From Mortierella alpina (lineage: Eukaryota > Mortierellomycota > Mortierellomycetes > Mortierellales > Mortierellaceae), in contig JANATF010000003.1 in the NCBI GenBank assembly GCA_029449245.1, positions 248,001 through 312,000 on the forward strand: 64,000 nucleotides of DNA. Direction: 5' to 3'. Of this stretch, positions 22,611-34,127 are shown one piece after another (position 1 is the first letter of the stretch; each line of letters begins with the position of its first letter). Below the pieces are notes generated by a model. It ran no database searches, was not told where the DNA came from, and saw only the letters and a list, made by a program, of their open reading frames with translations. The position numbers and the translations under genes were made by a program.

Positions 22611-24959
22611 ATGCTCAACCTCAACCAAAAGCCCGAGCCAACATCGCAGACAGACCAGCTCATCCCCATAGCCTCTAATGCCGAATGGAAGGTCCTGATC
22701 TTTGACAGCTTTGGCCGGGATGTCATCTCGTCAGTCTTGCGCGTCAATGACCTTCGAGAGAACGGTGTCACTGTCCACATGTAAGTGGCCGGAACACACT
22801 GTCATGTCAAGGATCTCAGCCTGCTGTAAGGAATGTACTAAAGAAGGAACCCATCATCCTATATAGGCTACTCAAGAACGAGAGGCAGCCCATTCCAGAT
22901 GTCCCCGCCATCTACTTTGTCGAGCCAACATCAGACAACATTCGCAGGATTAGCGAGGTTCGTGTTCTTGCTAGGCAATGTCGCAAGGCTCTTATGGCCA
23001 GGAGAAGTGGTCTCCACTAACCCGCTTAACGTACCTTCCCGGAAAAAACAAATCGCGACCATAGGATCTCTCGAACCACCTCTACGACTCTTACTACATC
23101 AACTTTTCCTCAGTAATACCACGACCTCTTATGGAGGAGCTTGCGGCCTCAACGATTCCTAGCGGAAGTTCGGCTCAGATCCAACAGGTGTACGATCAGT
23201 ACCTGAACTTCACCTGCACAGAGCCTAACATGTTCTCGCTTAACGACCGCCAATCGTACCTGGCACTGAATGATCCAACAGCACCCGAGACGGCAATCGA
23301 GGCTTCTATTGACAAGGCAGCGAGCGCTCTGTTCTCTGTCCTGGCCACCATGGGCGTCATTCCTATCATTCGATGCCCTAGACGAGGAGCAGCCGAGATG
23401 CTGGCCAAGAAGCTGGATAGCCGTCTGAGGGATCATGTCATGAACAGCAGGAACAACCTCTTTTCAGACTCCAACACTATGAACTTTCAGCGACCTGTTC
23501 TGGTCATCCTGGATCGCAACATGGATCTGGTCCCGATTCTCAGCCACTCCTGGACCTATCAAGCACTTGTGCACGATGTCATGGATATGAAGCTGAACGA
23601 AATTGTAGTTCAGGTATGGAATTGCATCAGGCTTAACTGGCTTCACGGAAAAGGAGTTGCAGTATAAAAGCTGAGTGTGGCTTTACTTCTTTTCTGACTA
23701 TGTAGACTGAGGAAAACGGTCGCCAGGTCAAGAAGAAATACGATATTGAAGCCAAGGACTTTTTCTGGAACAAGAACGCATCGGCTCCCTTCCCCCAGGT
23801 TGCAGAGGAGATTGATAGCGAATTGACAAAGTACAAGAAGGACGCGGCGGCGATCTCGCAAGCGAGCGGTGTCAGTAGCTTGGATGATGTGAGCCAACTG
23901 TAAGTACTATGAAGCTTCTGTTTATCTCGTTGTATGCAGGAAGTTCTGACTAACCCACCCTCGAATATTTTCCCCTAGCGACTTTTCATCTGGTGCCAAG
24001 CACCTTAAGAGTGCCATCACAGCCCTTCCAGAACTCACAGCTCGAAAGGCAACGCTTGATATGCACATGAACATTGCGACTGGGTTGCTGCAGGGGATCA
24101 AGGACAGACAGTTGGATACCCTCTTTCAAATGGAAGAATCAATCACCAAGCAAACCAAGGCTAACATTCTCGAGGCAATCAACGACCCGGAAAAGAAGGT
24201 CCCTGAGGATAAGATGCGACTGTTCTTAATCTACTACCTCTCGATCCAGGAAGATATCTCTAATGAGACCATGCAAGAGTACGAGGATGCTTTGGTCAAG
24301 GCTGGATGTGATCTCGCCCCCTTGCGGTATGTCAAGGGCATTCGCGCCTTTACGCGCATGACCACCATGAACCAGCAGCCACCACAGACGTTCGGCCGTC
24401 CTGATTACCTTTTGAACCGTTTGGGCACTATTGGAAACAAGGTACAGCGAGGAATATGCGGCTTGAAAGGATCGAAAGTGTTCTTTTTTACTCTCATCTC
24501 ACACATAATCGTCTCGTTCTTTTTCTGATCCTGCACGAAAAAAAAACCTCCCTTCCCCAGTTGTCAGACCACCTAGGATCAGGCGGCTTGGGTGGCGGAT
24601 TTGAGAACCTGCTGGCAGGCGTCAAGAACTTTTTGCCCGCCAAGAAGGATTTGCCGATGACAAGGGTGATCGAGTCGATTATGGAGCCTGGTGGAGGAGC
24701 CAACGAGACGAACGAAGACTTTCTGTACTTTGATCCCAAGGTTAGCCGGGCTTCGAATGCCAAGATGCCACGTACGAGGACGCCTTTCCAGGAGGCGATT
24801 GTTTTTGTGGTGGGTGGAGGCAACTATGTGGAGTACCAGAACTTGAACGAGTTTGCGCAGCGGCAGACGATCAAGAAGAAGATCACGTATGGGTCGACTG
24901 AGGTACTGAACCCCAAGGAGTTTTTGCAGCAGTTGGCAGCGCTGGGCACGGAGCAGTAG
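22611..24959 (+). CDS. SLY1: Sec1/Munc18 family protein Sly1 (SCFD1)
   Basis: Exons 22611-22780, 22867-22957, 23065-23613, 23706-23899, 23979-24441, 24561-24959 give 621 residues. Sly1 binds the syntaxin Sed5/STX5 and drives SNARE assembly in ER-Golgi transport. Domain 1 opens with [29 protein letters not shown] and [21 protein letters not shown], both diagnostic of Sly1 rather than Vps33, Vps45 or Sec1. Later landmarks are [31 protein letters not shown], the [15 protein letters not shown] segment and, at the C-terminus, [20 protein letters not shown]. It is followed 181 bp downstream by the PDAP1 gene on the same strand. Confidence 0.96.
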
Positions 24960-25140
24960 CTAAAAAAATCATATTCAATACGAAAGAAAAGGCGGGGGCT
25001 GTGAACACACATGTCATAACAAAATCCGCAATGGCCCACAGCGGCGAAAAAAAAAAACCATAAAAAAGAATTTTTTGGCGTGGTTGTCATCTCTTTCTTC
25101 TCACCCACGCACACACACATCACACCGCATCCTAATTACA

Positions 25141-26183
25141 ATGGCCGGAGGAAAATTCAAGAAGCCCCAGCGCGGAGGTGGTAGAACCTTCAGTCGTCGT
25201 ATCGAAGCTGTTCACACCAACGGCGTCAGCGCTGTAAGAGACTCTTTCTCACACCCTCACTCTCGTTGACTCGCCCCGCTTGGCATTTGACGAAAACAAT
25301 TGAGGATTGGACTTGGAATCTCCGAGAAGAACCTGTCAGCTAATCGTGTTCTTACCCTGGTTCTTTGCTTGCGAGAATAGTACCGCGATAGAGAAGAGTC
25401 TGGAGACTCGTCAGCTGAATCCTCAGAGGCATCCGAGTCTGGATCCGGATCCGAGTCCGAGTCCGAGGAGGAAGTCGTCGTTGTACGTTTTGTTGTCTTT
25501 GCCTCGTTTTCTTTTGCCTTGGGTTACCGACGGTGCAAGTGGATCAACACCAAAGGAACAGGGGAAAAGCTCATCAAAACTCTGTGGTTTCTCTATGTGC
25601 ATAGGCCAAGAAGCCCGCCAACGCCGCGTCGATCGACGTTAGCAATCCTAACCGTGCTGCTGGAAGTCGTATCATGAAGGCATCTGATCTTACCACGCCT
25701 ATTGAGATGTCCCGTAAAGAGAGGTAAGAGGAAGAGACGAGCTAGATTGAGGTCTATTCCATACCAAACTTCTAAATGATTTTCATTATCTATGGTGAAT
25801 GTGTAGAGAGGCTGCTGAGAAGGAGGCCGCCAAGCAAAAGTACTGGAAGTTGCATCAGGAGGGCAAGACCGATCAGGCCAAGGCGGATATGGCCCGTTTG
25901 GCTGTCATCCGTCAGAAGCGTGAGGAGGCTGCTGCTCAGAGGTTGGCTGAGGCCCAGGGTAAGGAAAACGAGAAACCCTTGTGGATCGGCGAAGCACACG
26001 GGTCCATGATCCCCTTCCCCCCATACCGCCGCTGCCAAAAAACCGCAGTATTTTACTTTTTGTTATGATGTTTGAAATTTCGACACCGTGATACTAATCT
26101 GCTGGTTCTTTATTCCAATGATCTTGACCCTTTTAGCAAGAGACGAGGCTGCTGCGGCCAAGGCTGAGGCTCGCAGACGTTAA
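25141..26183 (+). CDS. 28 kDa heat- and acid-stable phosphoprotein homologue (PDAP1/HASPP28)
   Basis: Exons 25141-25233, 25381-25482, 25605-25723, 25807-25958, 26137-26183 give 170 residues. The protein fits the PP28/HASPP28 family (casein kinase substrate phosphoprotein): a basic Gly-rich start ([15 protein letters not shown]), an acidic Ser/Glu block (SESESEEE, a clear CK2-type target), NPNRA, and a charged Ala/Lys/Glu helix ([25 protein letters not shown]). Mammalian PDAP1 binds PDGF-A and affects translation control; the ancestral role is not established. A poly(A)-type AATAAA lies near 26263. Five short exons are joined by introns of 83-178 nt. Confidence 0.88.
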
Positions 26184-26369
26184 AGTTGGACCTATTTGTA
26201 GTGAAGGAGGAGAAAGGCACGGCGGACGTTTCTGCAGTAGAGCGAGTGCGCAGGAACGCTGCAATAAATGTTCATTCAAACCGAGTCACTTTTTGTTTAC
26301 CTTTTTTTCTTTTTTTTAAACAACCTCTCGAGGCATCCATGCAAACTACTTCCGTCGCACCTTTCTAGA

Positions 26370-28600
26370 ATGACCACGGTAGGTTGCCCTTCTGGAGCCC
26401 TTGGATGCATCGAGGGCTAACCTCTCCTGCATGCTCCACATATCTCGTAGGATGCGGGTTGAATTCCAGTACATTTAGCTGCCCAAAAACTCACCTAGCC
26501 TCTTCTCTCATTCGCCGCCTTCTTTGTGCGGTTGAGCAGACTAAACCAGGACAAAAGGGCAAGAAGCTGGGCTGGGAGATCATCAAGCTCCAGGCTCAAG
26601 TTGGAGAGACCACATCCCGGAAAGCTAAGAAGGCTGTTGAGGCAGAGCGGAAAAAGGAGGTCGCGTCAACGGCTGCAGCGACCACTGGGGAAAAGGATAC
26701 TGAAGCAGCAGCAGAAGAAGAGTCGGAAGCGATCAGTGAAGCAACACAAAAGCTGCAGCAGCTGAAGGCAATCAAGATTAGTCAAAAGATTGTATGTCGA
26801 CCCAAACAAACATGGACGTTTTTATGGTACCTTCATCATAGGGTACGTTCGGCTTTACTGGTCATCTAACACCATTCTTTTTGCCAAATGTTGGATCGGC
26901 TTAGTATCACGCCAGGAAGGAGATCAAGAAGGCGTTTGTCAAGGCGAAATCGTTTGAGACCCAGAGACTCGTAAAACGACTTCGCGAAGCCCGGAAAGCT
27001 GTAGAGTAAGTTTCAGTCTTCTACTTTGCAGGACTGTCGAGACTACTACATCATCTGGTAGCATATTGCTGACCTAGCATTCTCGTAACGTATTCACCAC
27101 GTTAGGAGTGGATCTCAAAAGAAGGAGACACAAGAGGATGGTGCACAGGATACGAAGCCAGTAGGAAAGAAGAAGCAGGAAATGACTCAAGAAGATGTTG
27201 CAAAGTTCGAGCATGAGCTTGAGTTGGTCAAGGTGAGTGAACATATGGCAAGGTGCAGAGATGCGATCCCAAAACTCTTGCTTTTTTAGGTGTCTCTGGT
27301 TTCTGACTCGACTCCTCACTCATTACGATCTAGAAAATGGACATGGAGACCCTATCAGAACATGCGTTTGTCGCGAAGTTGGGTAAACACCCTATACTGG
27401 GTTCGCACGCACTTATGGAGCCTTATATCAAAGTCAAGAATGCAAAGAAGGAAGGCGCAGAGACCTCTGTTGACAAATCATCACAGGATGCCCTGATCCA
27501 GATCATTGAGGCGCGCTTGACCAACACAAAAACGGTCAAGGAGCATATGGCGAAGCTTTGGGATGAGCTTGAGCATATTGTGACGGGAAAGAAGGTTGAT
27601 CATCAGGAACTGAAGAACAAGAAGCGCAAGGCCGGAGAGCAGGAGGATGACGACGAGGTTAGTCTTTTTTTTTTTTTTTTTTTGTCAGCTCTTATGAGAC
27701 CGTATACAGGATGAAGCTTTCTCGTTCAGAGTGATCCTGTGGACCCCTGGTTCTAAAAAGGGATGCTACTTTACATTTTCTATTTGAATGATATAGAACA
27801 AGATGGCAAAGAAAGCAAAGGCGGATACCAAGACTCAGGATACCAGCGACAGCGACAACGAGGACGAGGACGAAGAACTTGAGCTCGCAGATATGTCCGA
27901 CATTAGCGACTCTGAGGGCGAAGTGGACGACGGATATGATTCGGATGGGTTACCTCTTGGAAACAATGGTGGACGCCCCAGCTCTGCAGCAGCGTCCATG
28001 TTCATTGGATCACTGAACGCGGGCAATTCGAAAGCAGACAAGAAGAGCAAGAAAGGCAAAGACAAGAATGACTGGGTTGACGACAAGTTTGATGAGATCT
28101 ATGGCAAAGTCAAGAAGAACCGGCCCGGCCAGCGTGCAAGGAGAGAGTACGTGCTATCTTTGTTCTTTTTCTTGGGTTGCCCTGGATGGAATGCCTGCTC
28201 TTACAATTTTGTTTCGCTGTGGCTAAAACAAACGCTCTGAATCTATAGGAAAGCCGAACGTAAGTTCGGCAAGGAGGCAAACCATATCAAGAAGGCCGAG
28301 GAGGAGGCACGGCTTCGGGAAGAGCGAAAGGCTGCGCGCAAGGCCAAGCAGGAACGGTTCAATGGCAAGAACGCGTCGACGGCGAATGCACAGCGCTTGC
28401 CCAACCGCCGTACTATCGGTGCTGGTGATGGCTCTGCGGGTGTTCCCAATGTGCCCAAGCCAAGGACACCGAAGGGCCCTGATCTCAACGACCCCACGCT
28501 GCACCCCTCGTGGATTGCCAAGCAGAGCGAGAAGGCAGCCATGGCAGCCGCCCTGTCTGGAGCCAAGAGCAACAAGATTGTGTTTGATGACAGCGATTGA
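26370..28600 (+). CDS. Bud22/SRFBP1 family ribosome-biogenesis protein
   Basis: Exons 26370-26378, 26540-26791, 26905-27005, 27106-27232, 27334-27657, 27797-28146, 28249-28600 give 504 residues. Bud22 is needed for 18S rRNA maturation and small-subunit assembly in the nucleolus. Visible features: YHARKEIKKAFVKAKSFETQRLVKRL near the N-terminus; Lys-rich linkers; an acidic Asp/Ser tract (SDSDNEDEDEELELADMSD) in the middle; and the family C-terminus with KKNRPGQRARR, a basic helix and LHPSWIAKQ. The start is a three-codon exon (ATGACCACG), because the alternative upstream frame has no ATG and reads through an intron. The five-prime exon is inferred from splice sites alone. AATAAA occurs shortly after the stop. 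Confidence 0.88.
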
Positions 28601-29291
28601 GCGAGGCGTAGGCCAAGGGCACAGAGGGTGCCCGAGAATAAACATCAGAACAGCAGCTTGTGTTGATCCTCTGTGCACTGCAGCACACCAAGCCCTTTAG
28701 GCAAGGCTCCATTGGCAGAGCACCTTTGCGGGCAGGTGCTGTGCTGGCGAATGAACAGGCGGTATTCCAGATATGTACTTTTTGATGTTCGCCAAGAAGC
28801 TACGGCAGACCTATGGGCAGAGGAGGATCTCCCGAAAAGATTTGCGCATAGGACACACACCACTCCTGTGTGTCTTGCTTGACTCTTGACGCTCTCTCGC
28901 TCGTCCTCGTCCTCGTCCTCGTCTTGTTGTCTTTTGTCGTCGTCTCTCGCTCTTCCCTTCCACCCGAGTCGGCGTCAACCTGCTTCTGGATGAGAGAGCC
29001 ACCCTCTCTCTGCTCATGTCGCGGCTGATTAGTCTCCAGTTTGTCTGTTGTTTTTTGTATTTTTTTTTTTTTTTTTTGCCTCGTTGTGATTTTTTCTGCA
29101 AGCAAGCCCAGCGACCATAAAAAATCGATTTCGAGCGCTGTCTGTCGCCTCTCTCTCTTTCTCTCTGTTTCCTCTCTCGTCTCCTCCTGACTTCATCGAG
29201 CTCGAACTTCACCTCCGCCGCTTTTCGATCATTGACGGAGGAGTCTGACAGCCCCCCTCACTCCGCCCCTTTCGCCACCCCACACCATCAC
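28601..29291. other. Intergenic: BUD22 3' UTR and SIZ promoter/leader
   Basis: 691 bp with no credible ORF. It contains CTCGTCCTCGTCCTCGTC repeats (28900-28922), a T15-17 run (about 29060-29077) and a CTCTCT-rich leader (29140-29185) before the SUMO-ligase start. Confidence 0.5.
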
Positions 29292-32200
29292 ATGGAAGAC
29301 TTTGCGGTAAGCAGCAGTGCCGCGCAGCAGCAAACTCACGGGAGCAGCGGTCATGGATGCAAAGCTCGCTCCTCCCTAGCGCCTCAGTGACTTGGGCTTG
29401 GGCTTGCCTGGACCAAACAACATCAACCACAACAGAAGAAGGGGAAATAGGGAGTGCCTTCGCCTCCATCGTGCAAAGCGTCGCTTTGATGCTGACGTCT
29501 GCTCTGACCACACGGGAAGCAGCGGATTATGCTTGAGCCTCTGATTGCCATTCGACGCACCCCCTGCTTCAGTCCCATTGAAACCGGCGCCTTACTCTTG
29601 TTTTCTTTTCTGTCTTGTACGAATGCTGATATCGCTTCGCGCTAATCTCCACAACTAGACTATCACTGGACGCATCATACCGTCCCTCCTTGTGACACAG
29701 CTGAAGGGACTTATAAAGACGCTGAACGAAACCATCCGGCCGTCTCCTCAGCTCAGAATCGGCGGCAACAAGGCGGATCTGATTCAACGACTGGTGCAAC
29801 TCATCACGGAATACCACAACATCGGAGACCAGGTCGTGATTCGGCAGATTCGCCACTGCGTCGCAGCCTACAGCCAAGGGTATGTTCAGGCGCCTCCCAA
29901 CGCGTTCGTACGATGCATATGCCATCCGTGGATACTTTGCTCTTTTCTATGCCCCGCATGGAATCCCTGCTGCTTTTGGCAACGAACACCACCGAGCGGC
30001 ACAAAAAAATGGGCATATGTCTGAAAAAGAACTCTATCCTTCGCTATGCTCTCGCCTCAGACCTCAAGTCGGCGGCTTGCTAACTTGGCTTTGGCTCTTC
30101 TGTCGCTTATTCTAGGGACGTTTCCACGATTGCAACACCGTCACTGCCATTGCATCAACCTTATACAGCCAGCAGCAGTAGTGCAGGCACCAGCACCAGC
30201 AGCAGCGGAAGTTACAGGACACAGTCATCAAGCTCGTCGTCGATGCTCACGTCGAAACCAATGCCTGGCCATTCATCTCACCATGCACCTTACGGAGGCG
30301 GAATCTCTCACAGGACCCCACATCACCCAACACACCCTATCCCAACTACCGCATCGTACCGCACAGGCATGCATCATAACCAAGCGCAACAAGTCTTCAA
30401 GTCCAGCCCATTCTACAAAGACATACAGGTCATTTCCCAACCAAGACTCTGCGTCGGTAAGACCTGGAAAACAAGAGCTGGTCGTTCACGAAAACCATGC
30501 TGCAATCTTGCGCTTTTTACTCACCTGTAGCCGTTTCTTCTTCCTTCTCCCATGTGGTGCCTTCCATTGGGACCTGGGTATGGATTGATAGAGGCCAAAG
30601 ACAGGACGGTATCGGTACTACTGCCTCTCACTATTCCCCCAATGCTATCCATGCAACTCAAAAAGTAAGGACCGATGCCAAAAAAGACGCGTTCCGCATA
30701 TTCTCATTGACTGAACCCTGTTACTTACTGACCTCGATGCATTATGTTCCGATATCTCGCGTAATAGGGACCCCGAGTTTCAAGTCATGGTGTTTTGTGG
30801 ATGGGCGGACGGTCCTTCGTCGTCGCAGACTCTTATGGAGTTTCCGCATGTTTGCGAGATCAAAGTCAACGGGAAAGTTTTGGAAGCAGTAAGTGAAGCA
30901 CCCTAACCCTTGTGCCATGAGTGCGATGATGTACCACTCTCAGACACTCACCTGACACTATCGATTGATACTTTAGAACCTTCGGGGGATGAAAAACAAG
31001 CCAGGCACTGTGTCGCCGGCCAATATCACCAAGCTGTGTAAACTCGAGCCTGCAGACTACAACAAGGTGGAATTCATTTATGCAAACTCGACGAAGGTAA
31101 CCCTTGTTGCACCTGATTCTAAGCTGCTGGGGCGATTTCGTTTTTCTGTTCTTGTCGCTCACGCTTTACACATTGTTTTCGTACTGCCAACTTTAGCGGT
31201 ATTACGCGTCCATGCACCTTGTCAAGAAGATATCTGTGGAGAGCATTGTGACAGAAATCGAGAGCGGAAAGTTTTTAAGCAAAGAGAAAATGTTGCGGCT
31301 GAGTAAGTGCAATCTTCCATGGCCTATTCTCGCAATATTGCATGGTCTGTATGTCACATCGTTGCTAACACCGAGACGCGTCATTTAGTCGAGGATAGAA
31401 ATAAGGACGACGATATCATGGCGACATCAAGTACACTTTCTTTGAAGTGCCCTGTAAGTATTGTGCGACTACATGTTCGAAGCGATATGTTTCTTGAGGT
31501 TTATCCGCCTGATACATGCCCTTAACCATGTTCCGGGATCTTCTCTCACTCGTGGCTATTAGCTTGGATTTCAACGCATCACCGTCCCCTGTCGGTCGTC
31601 GTACTGCCATCATTTACAGTGCTTTGACGCATACACGTTCTTCAACCTCAATGAGCAAACACCCACTTGGACGTGCCCCGTTTGCAGTAGAATCATGCAC
31701 TCCTGGGAGGAGATCGTTGTCGACGGCTACTTCAAGGACATTCTAAAAGTGACACCCAAGAGCCTAGAGAATATCACAGTGCAGGCTGATGGAACATGGG
31801 AGTTACCCTCGACAACGCCGCCATTAGACCAGCCAGCAGCTCCATCACCAAAAAAGCAAAAGTCGACGCCAACTGGGGGAGAGAGTGTGTTTGTTATTGA
31901 CGAAGATGAGTCTGAAGACGAAGGATCGACAACACCCTCGCCTGCTGGCCAACCAGCAAAGCCAACAGTCGAGGTCATTGATTTGATTTCAGACAGTGAA
32001 GACGAGGTGGACGAGGGTAATTTGCCAGCTCAAGCCGTTACAGACGAGGACGGGGATACTAGCATGCAGGAGGCTGCAAACTCATTACAGAGCATGGCAA
32101 CGGCAACAGGAGATGCGGCACCACGTTCAGTCAAAACGGAGGATCTTGAAAAGTCAGTGCCAGTCGATGGTATCGATGGGGAGGCACCGTCACTATCCAC

Positions 32201-33847
32201 GTCCGCAGGAGCAGCGCCGACGGCGGGCGGGACAGCGACGGGGACTGCAACTGTAACTGCATCTGCCACTGCCACTGCCACTGCAGCACCGGAAATCCAT
32301 AGCGTTGTAGGCTCTGCCAGTGGTTCGCCACCAACGGCACCGTCATCGGCTTCACCAGAAATCTCCAGCCGCATGGCTCAGACGGATCCTAACCACACAG
32401 GAGTGCGCTCGCCAACCTCAATGGTGCCTCAGACTGTATGGAGGGATTCAAACGAAGACATGTTCATGAACGCGCTTCTGAACCCACGGCGGAAACGACA
32501 GTTCGATGGTACGCTTAGTGTCCACCAAGCGTGATAAACATGCCGAAAAAGCAATTCTCATACTCTTCAAATTCCTCCATAATGCTAACCTTTTGGGCCA
32601 TGCTATGCTAATGCGAATGATTAGACACTGTCGACACTGAGAGCATCAACGCCATGTCGTATGACACTAGACAAAGGATAGCAAGGCTTGATATACACTC
32701 CAATGGCAGTTCGGACAGAGGCTCGTCATCCACCATACCCTCACCTGATGCTGTGCGGCGCTCAACATCCTCGCCAACACCTGTGCCTTCATTTCACGAG
32801 CTCGATCGTCGAGGCTACTACGAGAATGGACACCCGATGAGCGTAGCGCCGCCGATGCACGGAACGTTTGCTCCACAGCATCCTCCCCATCATCAAAGTC
32901 ATGTCTCTCAAGGAACATCGCAGCGTGGGGACTCGCGGGGCACCACTATGTCTCCACCATTGCACCCAGGGTACAGCAGCGCCTCGCCACATCATCCTCA
33001 TCACCATAGCCACCACTCGCATCACCACCCCCAGCACCATTCCGCAAATTCACCCGGTCCAGAATACTACTCGGGGCTTTCACGGCCTTCTTCGACAGGA
33101 TCGCTTACTGCAGTGGCATCAATGGCGCATCGATCCTCGTCAATCTCTATCAGCAGTATGTCACGCGCCGCGTCGTCATCTTCGTCGTCTATGACAGCCA
33201 TGCCGGCATACGGCAGCTCGTCATCGAATCCCGGTTGGTCCCCGAATGAATGGAGGGGTGATGTGAGGTACATGAGAAGCGGCAGCAGCAATCAGGCGAG
33301 CCATGGCGACAGCAGTCCAAGGAGGATCAGTACCGATGAAGCAGGGTCATCCATGGGACATCAGGCATCCTTTACGAAATACCCGCCTTCACAGCAGCAC
33401 TCTCCGCCGCCTTATCACCAGTCCCACCCATCCTATCCTCAGACAACGCCACAGCACCAGCGGCATTATTCCAATGATGATTCCTCGTTTTATGGGCGAC
33501 GGGATGGACATCCGAACAATAGCAACGGTAGCGGCAACGGCAACGGCAACGGCAACGGCAGTGTGTCTGGTGCCTTCCATCGCGTCGACTATATCAATAA
33601 TAGCGATGAAGGCCGAGGCGGCAGCAGCAGTAGTTCGTACCATCATGATCACGGATCTCTCTCACAGCACGCACAACAACATGTATATAGTTCTAACCAC
33701 GGCAGCCGTAGCAGCAGCTACAGCAGTAGTGTTGCTAATGGTCACGAAGGTGGTGCAGGAGTTGAGGATCGTCGGAGAAGTGAGAGCTCAAAGGACGAGG
33801 AGGCACCGATTTTCTCTCATGGCATCCGAGGAGCAAGAGCCCGGTGA
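29292..33847 (+). CDS. Siz/PIAS-type SUMO E3 ligase
   Basis: Exons 29292-29306, 29659-29879, 30116-30428, 30531-30664, 30768-30888, 30977-31096, 31197-31302, 31389-31453, 31563-32508, 32625-33847 give 1,087 residues. Order: an N-terminal SAP domain (LKGLIKTLNE...IGGNKADLIQRLVQL); a Ser/Thr/His linker; a PINIT domain (FKSSPFYKD; VMVFCGWADG; CEIKVNGKVLEANLRGMKNKPGT); an SP-RING with SLKCPLGFQRITVPCRSSYCHHLQCFDA and WTCPVC; and a SUMO-interacting motif (VEVIDLISDSEDEVDEG). It should pair Ubc9 with nuclear substrates. The last 400 residues are a His/Ser/Gly/Asn low-complexity tail that is not typical of the family. The third donor (CAG|GTCATT, 30428) is weak but is the one that keeps phase; a stronger GTAAGA at 30457 does not. 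Introns run from 81 to 352 nt. Confidence 0.92.
32985..33060 (+). repeat. His-rich low-complexity coding tract (CAC/CAT repeats)
   Basis: Part of the Siz/PIAS C-terminal tail. About 18 of 30 residues are His, broken by Ser, Pro and Gln. A second tract of (GGCAAC)n near 33530-33562 codes a Gly-Asn repeat. Confidence 0.85.
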
Positions 33848-34127
33848 ATTTACGCAATTTGGATCATGTCACCTACCGTATTAGCTTCGACCTGTCATAA
33901 AGAACTTTTGTTAGGGTGTTTTTCTTTTGCAGATCAGGAAGGCGATGGATGGAAGGCGATGGATGGACCTTGACTGATGCCATCAAAACTTTTGGCGATC
34001 GATGGGGAGAAGGCTCTGCCGCAACTATGACACACCAGCCAGGAATGTCAAGCATTCTTACAGCTTTTTTTGCATCCTCCCACTCTCGTTTTCTCTCACT
34101 GTTCTCATCACTCGTCCTTTGACAACC

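Noticed and set aside
26440-26500. T-loop-like GGGTTGAATTCC
   Set aside because: No cloverleaf can be drawn around it; it lies within the first Bud22 intron.
26384-26539. N-terminal extension of the Bud22 protein
   Set aside because: It begins at TTG, and the stretch has a consensus donor after ATGACCACG and an acceptor before ACTAAACCAGG, so it is an intron.
30457-30530. Alternative exon end at GTAAGA (30457) in the Siz/PIAS gene
   Set aside because: Using it leaves the wrong phase for the next exon, which must be read in the frame giving EAKDRTVSVLLPL; the weaker donor at 30429 keeps phase.
31996-32374. Overlapping ORFs on both strands in the Siz/PIAS gene
   Set aside because: They shadow the exon coding the Thr/Ala repeat; no independent features.
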